This document shows, in pieces, positions 6,268 through 10,672 of a DNA stretch of 10,672 nucleotides (its first letter is position 1; each line of letters begins with the position of its first letter). The stretch is from contig JAEYTN010000398.1 in the NCBI GenBank assembly GCA_023433985.1, positions 1 to 10,672 of the forward strand. The letters are read 5' to 3'. A model generated the notes under the pieces. That model was not told where the DNA came from. It was given only the letters and a program-made list of their open reading frames with translations, and did no database searches. Origin of the DNA: Pseudomonadota bacterium (lineage in GTDB: Bacteria > Pseudomonadota > Alphaproteobacteria > Rhizobiales > Devosiaceae). A program made the position numbers and the translations under genes.

Positions 6268-6419
6268 TGGGGCTGGTCGACCCGGGCAGCCTGTCGCTCG
6301 GGCAGTATGCCGCCATCACGCGTGGGTGGGCCAGGGCGCGCGGGCAGGCGAAGCTCGCGGCGCCGAGCGAAGACGAGTTCGATGCGGCCGTGATGCTCAA
6401 GCGCGGCGTCGCCGCCTAG
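6267..6419 (+). CDS. tail chaperone second domain read from its own ATG (alternative, 50 aa)
   Basis: If no frameshift occurs, this stretch could be translated from ATG at 6267, which overlaps the chaperone stop by one base (TGATG), giving 50 residues starting MGLVDPGSLSLGQYAAITRG. GTA clusters have a comparable small gene after gp10. The conserved-looking part LDFAAIYTGAAL lies before this ATG, so an independent start would cut into the domain; that favours the fusion. The stop TAG forms the 4-base CTAG overlap with the minus-strand gene. Confidence 0.5.
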   Translation: MGLVDPGSLSLGQYAAITRGWARARGQAKLAAPSEDEFDAAVMLKRGVAA

Positions 6420-6595
6420 CGTCCCTCGATGCGGCCGAGGCGGTCGAGCAGCGACCCCAGCCCGATCATGATCACCCCGCCGACGACGGCGGTGACCACG
6501 ATGCCTAGCTGGATGTCGGTGACTGTGCTGGTCACCCCCACGTAGCCGGCGAAGCACAGGCTCAACAGCCCGCAGATCGTCATGAACAGTCCCAT
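6416..6595 (-). CDS. 59-aa two-pass membrane protein (candidate moron)
   Basis: Read leftward from ATG at 6595, the product is almost all membrane: helix one at about residues 2-22 (LFMTICGLLSLCFAGYVG), a short polar loop (TSTVTDIQ), helix two at about 29-50 (LGIVVTAVVGGVIMIGLGSL), and a basic tail DRLGRIEGR. The ATG at 6595 is chosen over the one at 6607 because GGAGG (plus-strand CCTCC at 6601-6605) sits five bases before it, while 6607 has no binding site. It lies against the direction of the operon between the chaperone and tape measure, a position that normally has no gene. A holin is conceivable from its size and two helices but no lysis gene is near. I do not recognise a family. Confidence 0.7.
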   Translation of the reverse strand: MGLFMTICGLLSLCFAGYVGVTSTVTDIQLGIVVTAVVGGVIMIGLGSLLDRLGRIEGR

Positions 6596-6610
6596 GCGCC
6601 CCTCCATTCG

Positions 6611-6628
6611 GGGGGATGCTAATCCCCC
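6611..6628. promoter_or_regulatory. 7-bp inverted repeat enclosing a -10-like box
   Basis: GGGGGAT at 6611-6617 is matched by ATCCCCC at 6622-6628 around GCTA. On the minus strand the centre reads TAGCAT (6621-6616), four of six with the bacterial -10 consensus and 20 bases before the ATG of the 59-aa gene. A TTGCGG at 6645-6640 lies 18 bases further upstream as a weak -35. This could be a regulated promoter for the minus-strand gene; it is a pattern match only. Confidence 0.35.
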
Positions 6629-6646
6629 AGCCGGAGGGTCCGCAAC

Positions 6647-8485
6647 TTGCCGATTGAAGTCGAACGGCTGATCGCGACCCTCGAGGCGCGGCTCGACAAG
6701 TTCGAGAAGGCGCTGGCGAAGGCTTCCGGCACCTCGGACAAGCAGTTCAAGAAGATCGAGGACCGCGGCAAGAAGATGGAGCGCACGCTCGCCGGGCTGG
6801 GGGCGGCGGGGTTCAAGGGGCTGGCATCGGGTGCACTGGGAGCGCTCGCGCCGATCCTCAGCGTGGCGGCCGCGATCCAGGGCACGAAGACGGCGCTGGC
6901 CGAGTTCGGCGATATCGCCGACAACGCCAAGGCCTCTGGCCTCGATGCCGAGTTCTTCCAGGGTCTAGCCTACCAGGCGCAACTGGGGGGCGTGGCGATC
7001 GACCAGCTGTCGGGATCGCTTGCCGCCTTCGCCAAGAACAGCGGCCTCGCCGTGGCCGGCAAGGGCCGCATGGTGACGGCGCTCAAGGCCCTGAACCCGG
7101 AGCTGCTGGAGAACCTCCGGGCGGCCACGTCGCAGGAACAGCGCATCAAGCTCGTCGCCGATGCGCTGGCCGCCGAGGCGGACGCCAGCAAGAAGGCCGC
7201 GATCGCCACTGCGGCCTTCGGCGACGCCGGGGCCAAGCTGGCCGACATCTTCTCGGGTGGTGCGGCCCAGATCGATGCCATGCAGAAGAAGGCGCAGGAT
7301 CTCGGACTTGTCGTCGCGAACGACCTGATCGCGCGAGCCGACGAGCTGGGCGACGAGTTCGACACCACCACGAAGATCGTCGACCTGCAGCTCAAGCAGG
7401 CCCTGGTCAACCTCGGCCCGATCCTCGTCTGGCTCTCGGGCCTGGCGGGCGACCTGGGGGAGAACCTCGGCGGGTTGTTCGAGAAGACCAAGGCGACCGC
7501 CGACCGCTCGCTCCAATCGCTGACCGACCAGCTGAAAGAGCTGCGCACCATCCAGGAAAAGGCCGCATCGGGCGGAGCGCTCTCCAAGATGTGGGCGGAA
7601 AAGACCGATGTGTCGGGCCGCATCCGCGAGCTCGAGGCGGAAATCTTTCGCCGTGGCGATGAAGCCAGCAAGAGGGGGTTGGCGACCCTCAACGCCACCC
7701 CACCAGCCGGCGGGGACATTCCGACGCTCGACGAGATCGAGACCCGCGACAAGGCGGCGGCCGCCGCCATCAAGCAGGCCGAGTCGGTGCAGCAGCTCAT
7801 CGCCGACCTGCAGTTCGAGCAGGTGATCGTCGGCAAGTCGGCGGAGGAACAGGACATCCTGAACACGCTGCGCCGGGCCGGGGTGGAAGCCACCAGTGCG
7901 CAGGGTCAGGAAATCCGCGCGCTGATCGAAAGCATCAATGCCGAAAAGGCTGCGCACGACGCGGTGAACGACAGCCTCGAGGCGCAGGCAGAACTGGCCG
8001 AGCAAGTCGGCCAGGCGCTGACGCAGGCGATGCGCGACGGCAAGGTCGAGGGGCAGGAGCTGCTCGGCATCCTCGTCGACGTGGCGCGCCAGATGGCGCT
8101 CGCGGGGCTTGGCAAGCTGAAGGAAGGCGGCGGTGGCAACATCTTCAGCAGCCTGTTGAGCGGACTCCTCGGTGGGTTCGCGACCGGCACGGCCAATACC
8201 GGCGGCCGGCGCGGGCAGGTGCGCGGCGTGGTGCACGGGCAGGAGGCGGTGATCCCGCTGCCGAGCGGCGGCGCCGTGCCGGTGGAGGTGAAGGCTGCGG
8301 GAGCGGGTGGCGGCAAGGTGGTGAACAACGTCTACAACTACGGCTCCGAAAAGGTGGAGACGCGGCAGAACCCGACCGGCGGTATCGACGTGATCGTCGG
8401 CGCGGTGGAGGAGCGCATCAAGGGCAACATGGCGCGCGGCAGATACCGCAGCGTCGGCGTCGACCCGGGAACGGTGCGGCGATGA
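6647..8485 (+). CDS. tail tape measure protein
   Basis: The 612-aa protein starts with a charged coiled-coil segment (about residues 1-48, VERLIATLEARLDKFEKALA), followed by a hydrophobic Gly/Ala-rich stretch (about 50-80), long helical regions rich in Ala, Lys and Glu, and a C-terminal Gly-rich part with 'GFATGTANTGG' and 'VHGQEAVIPLPSGG' at about 515-545. That last motif is typical of lambda-like tape measure ends. The tape measure fills the tail tube, sets its length and is ejected with DNA. At roughly 0.15 nm per residue, the known family ratio, a tail near 90 nm is expected. The start is TTG at 6647 with GGAGGG at 6633-6638 eight bases before; no in-frame ATG is nearer. It overlaps the next gene by four bases. 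Confidence 0.9.
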   Translation: MPIEVERLIATLEARLDKFEKALAKASGTSDKQFKKIEDRGKKMERTLAGLGAAGFKGLASGALGALAPILSVAAAIQGTKTALAEFGDIADNAKASGLDAEFFQGLAYQAQLGGVAIDQLSGSLAAFAKNSGLAVAGKGRMVTALKALNPELLENLRAATSQEQRIKLVADALAAEADASKKAAIATAAFGDAGAKLADIFSGGAAQIDAMQKKAQDLGLVVANDLIARADELGDEFDTTTKIVDLQLKQALVNLGPILVWLSGLAGDLGENLGGLFEKTKATADRSLQSLTDQLKELRTIQEKAASGGALSKMWAEKTDVSGRIRELEAEIFRRGDEASKRGLATLNATPPAGGDIPTLDEIETRDKAAAAAIKQAESVQQLIADLQFEQVIVGKSAEEQDILNTLRRAGVEATSAQGQEIRALIESINAEKAAHDAVNDSLEAQAELAEQVGQALTQAMRDGKVEGQELLGILVDVARQMALAGLGKLKEGGGGNIFSSLLSGLLGGFATGTANTGGRRGQVRGVVHGQEAVIPLPSGGAVPVEVKAAGAGGGKVVNNVYNYGSEKVETRQNPTGGIDVIVGAVEERIKGNMARGRYRSVGVDPGTVRR

Positions 8486-8832
8486 GCACGATCGCATGGC
8501 CGGTGTCGCTGCCGCAATGCGCGCTGCGCGGCGTGCAGCGGGCATCACAGCCCAACGTGATCGAGTTCGGCACCGAGGTCGGTGAAGGCAAGGCCCGGCT
8601 CCGCTCGACCATGATCATCCAGCGGGTCACCGCATCGGTGGTGCTGACCGAAGCGCAGGCGCTGATCTTCGAGGACTTCTGGAACCATGACGTGGCCCAG
8701 GGTGCGTTGTCGTTCACGATGAACGACCCGCGGCGCGGCACGACGCACACCTGGCGCATCGAGGGCGGCTACAACCTGTCGGAGCAAGGCGGCAAGCAGG
8801 TGCTGACAATGACGCTGAAGAGGATCGGCTGA
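8482..8832 (+). CDS. minor tail protein (lambda gpM-like position)
   Basis: The 116-aa product starts MSTIAWPVSLPQCALRGVQR, with a central strand-rich part (GTEVGEGKARLRSTMIIQRV), an acidic helix around 'TEAQALIFEDFWNH', the segment 'GALSFTMNDPRRGTTHTWRI' and a short end. WP near the start and the 'F..FW' helix are features I associate with small distal tail proteins that follow the tape measure. They are thought to bind the tape measure's end and start tube assembly. I cannot fix the family with certainty. It begins in the ATGA overlap with the tape measure and ends in a one-base overlap (TGATG) with the next gene. Confidence 0.75.
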   Translation: MSTIAWPVSLPQCALRGVQRASQPNVIEFGTEVGEGKARLRSTMIIQRVTASVVLTEAQALIFEDFWNHDVAQGALSFTMNDPRRGTTHTWRIEGGYNLSEQGGKQVLTMTLKRIG

Positions 8833-9344
8833 TGCCTGTGAGCCAGGCGTACCGCGATGCGGCCTATCCGGCCGAGACCGGCGAGGTGTTCGCCACGCTG
8901 CTGACGATAACGCACCCAGACCTCGCCGAGCCGATCCTGCTGACGGATGCGGGCGAGGATATCACCTATGCGTCGGACCTGCTGGACGCCAGCGGCAATG
9001 TGGCGGCGGTGGCGGGGACGTACCTCAACGTACCGATCGAGGTGGTGCCGCCGGGGCAAAGCGACGAGCAGCCGCGAGGCAGCATCCGGGTGCCGAACGT
9101 CGACCAGTCGATCGGCGCCGTGATCGATGCCATCACCGACCCGCTGCAGCTCACCATCACGGTGGTGCTGATGAGCGACATGACGGACATCGTCGGCGGG
9201 CCGCACCAGATGCTCGAGCTTGCCGACGTGAGGGGTGATGCGCTCGTGGTGGAGGGAACGCTCAGCCGGCCGTCGCTGACGGTGGAGCCCTACCCCAAGC
9301 ACTGGATCCGGGCGAGCGTGTTCAAGGCGGCTTTCAGGCTTTGA
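8832..9344 (+). CDS. DUF1833 family tail protein
   Basis: The 170-aa protein fits DUF1833. It opens 'VSQAYRDAAYPAETGEVFAT', then LLTITHPDLAEPILLTDAGE, a form of the family's 'L.I.HP.L..PI...' strand, and ends in the conserved EPYPKHWIRASVFKAAFRL segment, where the usual form is EP.P...F.P..FPG.F. The central part has alternating strands with 'IDAITDPLQLTITVVL'. It occupies the place of lambda gpL between gpM-like and gpK-like genes, and like gpL it probably belongs to the tail tip hub. AGAGGA lies at 8819-8824, seven bases before the ATG. The stop overlaps the next TTG start by four bases. Confidence 0.85.
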   Translation: MPVSQAYRDAAYPAETGEVFATLLTITHPDLAEPILLTDAGEDITYASDLLDASGNVAAVAGTYLNVPIEVVPPGQSDEQPRGSIRVPNVDQSIGAVIDAITDPLQLTITVVLMSDMTDIVGGPHQMLELADVRGDALVVEGTLSRPSLTVEPYPKHWIRASVFKAAFRL

Positions 9345-9781
9345 TTTCTGTCGAGAATTACCTCCGCCTCGGCTTTCAGTCCGGCGGGCGGGCGCGGCCG
9401 CTCGTCGATTGCTGGGGGCTCTACCGGCTGATCGTCGGCGAGGTGCGGGGCATCTGGCTGGCGGAGTTCGACGGGGTGGAGGCGCCCAACCTGATCGCGC
9501 GCACCGCACGCCGGGAGGCGACGAGCTCGACCTGGATGCCGGTGCTGCCGGGGGCGGAGCAGCCGCTCGACGCGGTGCTGATGAGCGGGCTGCTGGGCGA
9601 AGGGCGGGACACGGTGCGGGCGCCGATCCATATCGGGTGCGTGATCGGGCCCGGCAGGTTGATCCATATCGACGAGGGTGGGGTGAAGGTGCAGGCGTTC
9701 CGCAACACTTCGACGATGCGCGCCACGCCCGAAGTGGCGAACCGGACGCGCGGCATCTTCCGACCGGCGGTGCTCGCATGA
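9341..9781 (+). CDS. NlpC/P60 family tail peptidase (lambda gpK-like)
   Basis: The 146-aa product has the NlpC/P60 active-site pattern: Cys24 in 'LVDCWGLYRLI' as nucleophile, His97 in 'APIHIGCVIG' as the base, and His109 in 'RLIHIDEGG' as third polar residue. Such tail-tip enzymes are thought to cut the stem peptide of peptidoglycan so that DNA and tape measure can pass the cell wall. A similar gene stands before TipJ in many siphoviruses and in gene transfer agents. The start is TTG at 9341, overlapping the DUF1833 stop as TTGA; there is no ATG before the active-site Cys in this frame. The length matches short phage forms without an accessory Mov34 domain. Confidence 0.85.
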   Translation: MISVENYLRLGFQSGGRARPLVDCWGLYRLIVGEVRGIWLAEFDGVEAPNLIARTARREATSSTWMPVLPGAEQPLDAVLMSGLLGEGRDTVRAPIHIGCVIGPGRLIHIDEGGVKVQAFRNTSTMRATPEVANRTRGIFRPAVLA

Positions 9782-10672
9782 ATGCGCTGGCTGTCCCCCG
9801 CTCTGGCATGCGCCAACCGCTTGGGGCCCCTGTGCGCGCCTTCACCGATCCGGTGCTCGGCTTCGCCGGGCCACCGATCCGGATCGACCGGCCGGAGCGC
9901 GCGACGCTGGCCGACCTGATCGCGCTCGTGCCGCTGCAGCGGGAATCGATCCGCCCGCACTTGCGCGTGCGGCTGGGTGGCGTGGTGATCGACCCGGCGC
10001 TCTATCACCGCGTGCTGCCGAAGCTCGACGCCCGCGTCGACATCGTGCTGCCGGCCCGGGGCGGAAAAAACGGCATCCTCGGGATGCTGGCGGTGATCGC
10101 GCTTGTCGGCGCATCGGTGTTCGTCGGTGCGGCCGGCCTGCCGTTCCTCGGCTCCGCCTTCGCCGCCGGCTCAGTGGGGGCGAACCTAGTCGCTGGCGGC
10201 CTGTCGCTCGCGGCCTCGCTGCTGCTGCAGGGGCTGAACACCCCGCAACAGGGGAACAGTTCGGCGAGCCGGGAGATCGGGGTCGCCTCGGCGCAGAATG
10301 CCTTCGAGCCCGGCGCCTACCTGCAGCGTGTCGCCGGCACCCGGCGGGTGACGCCCCAGATGGTGATGCCGCCCTATTCACGGCTCGACGGCGACGACCA
10401 GATCGTGACGGCGGTCTACGGTCTCGCCGGCCCGCATCAGATCTCGGGGCTCCGGGTCGGCACGGCCGATGCCGATGGCGCGGCCGACATCACCTACGAG
10501 GTGCGGGAAGGCTTTGCCGGCGACACTGCGCTGACGCTGGTGACCGACACGCGGATCGAGGTGCCGCTGAACCTGCGGCTCAGCCAGTTCCGGATGAAGT
10601 CGACGGGCGACAACACCAACGACATCGACACGACCATCTCGCCCTACCTGCCGCAATGGCACGGGATGGAGA
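9778..10672 (+). CDS. TipJ-like tail tip / host specificity protein (5' part)
   Basis: The frame opens at ATG 9778, overlapping the previous stop as ATGA, and is still open at the window edge (298 codons). Residues 1-95 form a beta-grasp-like region ('VRLGGVVIDPALYHRVLPKL'). A hydrophobic, Gly/Ala-rich segment follows at about 98-152 (LGMLAVIALVGASVFVGAAG and on), then the typical 'GNSSASREIGVASAQNAFEP' linker and a beta-rich region (QIVTAVYGLAGPHQISGLRV). This order (gpI-like part fused to the J-type hub) is that of TipJ family tail tip proteins, which form the central baseplate hub and bind the host receptor through the missing C-terminus. A second ATG at 9808 is less likely. Confidence 0.85.
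   Translation, partial: MNALAVPRSGMRQPLGAPVRAFTDPVLGFAGPPIRIDRPERATLADLIALVPLQRESIRPHLRVRLGGVVIDPALYHRVLPKLDARVDIVLPARGGKNGILGMLAVIALVGASVFVGAAGLPFLGSAFAAGSVGANLVAGGLSLAASLLLQGLNTPQQGNSSASREIGVASAQNAFEPGAYLQRVAGTRRVTPQMVMPPYSRLDGDDQIVTAVYGLAGPHQISGLRVGTADADGAADITYEVREGFAGDTALTLVTDTRIEVPLNLRLSQFRMKSTGDNTNDIDTTISPYLPQWHGME
9812..9830 (+). repeat. GC-rich repeat copy 2, inside the tail tip gene
   Basis: GCCAACCGCTT followed by GGGGCCCC matches the copy at 4583-4603 except for a missing C and one fewer G. Here it lies in coding sequence, close to the start of the TipJ-like gene. Confidence 0.4.

Larger units (their letters stand above)
5863..6419 (+). other. predicted -1 frameshift product of the tail chaperone (G-T type fusion, 185 aa)
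   Basis: The -1 frame relative to the chaperone is open from 6135 to the TAG at 6417-6419 and clearly carries protein-like sequence before any start codon: KRLDFAAIYTGAALMGLVDP, then GSLSLGQYAAITRGWARARG. 'DFAAIY' and 'LSLGQYAAITRGW' resemble the second domain of tail assembly chaperones in related phages. Two candidate slip sites lie in the overlap: GGGGGAA at 6201-6207 (Gly codon GGG then GAA) and CAAAAC at 6223-6228. Either yields a 185-residue fusion. With the first, the linker reads GSGSGGAKR. The first is favoured because the P-site tRNA re-pairs fully. The exact site is inferred. Confidence 0.6.

Noticed and set aside
6965..8548. 527-codon minus-strand open frame opposite the tape measure gene
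   Set aside because: It is the antisense of a well-supported tape measure gene. Composition is dominated by Arg, Leu, His and Ala as expected for a shadow frame in GC-rich DNA.
8769..9845. 358-codon minus-strand open frame opposite the tail tip genes
   Set aside because: It lies over the DUF1833 and NlpC/P60 genes, both identified by motifs, and has Arg/Pro/Ser-rich sequence without any domain.
5863..10672. Cluster being a gene transfer agent rather than a phage
   Set aside because: The chaperone and peptidase resemble GTA genes, but the 612-aa tape measure is far longer than in the known Rhodobacter GTA, and the inserted minus-strand genes and beta-helix protein are not part of GTA clusters. 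The same families are common in ordinary siphoviruses.
1..10672. CRISPR array, tRNA or rRNA genes, insertion sequence
   Set aside because: No regularly spaced direct repeats, no cloverleaf with the GTTCRANNC arm, and no transposase-like frame or paired terminal repeats with target duplication were seen.

Overview
The window is one GC-rich stretch of a tailed-phage structural gene cluster, most likely a prophage (or a temperate phage genome) of an alphaproteobacterium. The evidence is the order of recognisable morphogenesis genes and the kinds of family present: a phiE125 gp8-type connector, a GTA-gp10-type tail assembly chaperone, a DUF1833 protein, an NlpC/P60 tail peptidase and a TipJ-like tail tip protein. 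This set points to a long non-contractile (siphovirus-type) tail. No integrase, repressor, terminase, tRNA or attachment site lies in the window, so integration and host cannot be proven here. The host guess (Hyphomicrobiales or Rhodobacterales-like) rests on family resemblance and GC content only.

Layout, left to right. Positions 1-27 hold the last codons of an upstream gene, by position probably a capsid gene. The head-completion module follows: a 122-aa unknown (90-458), the head-tail connector (465-1037), a 93-aa beta-rich unknown (1049-1330) and a 475-aa parallel beta-helix protein (1323-2750). A minus-strand gene for a 218-aa two-pass membrane protein (2747-3403) then interrupts the rightward transcription unit. 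It is followed by a 206-base intergenic stretch (3404-3609) packed with hairpins, including a strong rho-independent terminator signature. Rightward genes resume with a 140-aa beta-rich protein (3610-4032), a 60-aa protein (4043-4225), the head-tail adaptor (4222-4560), an HK97 gp10-like protein (4604-5011) and a DUF3168-type tail terminator (5008-5388).

The tail module is: tail tube protein (5414-5866), tail assembly chaperone (5863-6267) with a probable -1 frameshifted C-terminal extension running to 6419, a second minus-strand gene for a 59-aa two-pass membrane protein (6416-6595), tape measure protein (6647-8485), a gpM-like minor tail protein (8482-8832), DUF1833 protein (8832-9344), NlpC/P60 tail peptidase (9341-9781) and the first 298 codons of the TipJ-like tail tip protein (9778 to the window edge).

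The rightward genes are tightly packed, many with 1-8 base start/stop overlaps, as expected for one translationally coupled late operon that builds head-tail joint, tail tube, tape measure and tail tip in assembly order. The two leftward genes stand out. Both encode small two-helix membrane proteins, both end in a 4-base stop-to-stop overlap (TTAG and CTAG) with the rightward gene before them, and both have hairpin-rich DNA upstream. They look like morons, accessory genes probably expressed from the prophage, with superinfection exclusion or host modification as the most reasonable but untested roles. The other points of interest are the unannotated-looking frameshift in the tail chaperone, the structured leader before 3610, and a beta-helix protein in the head module rather than among tail fibre genes.
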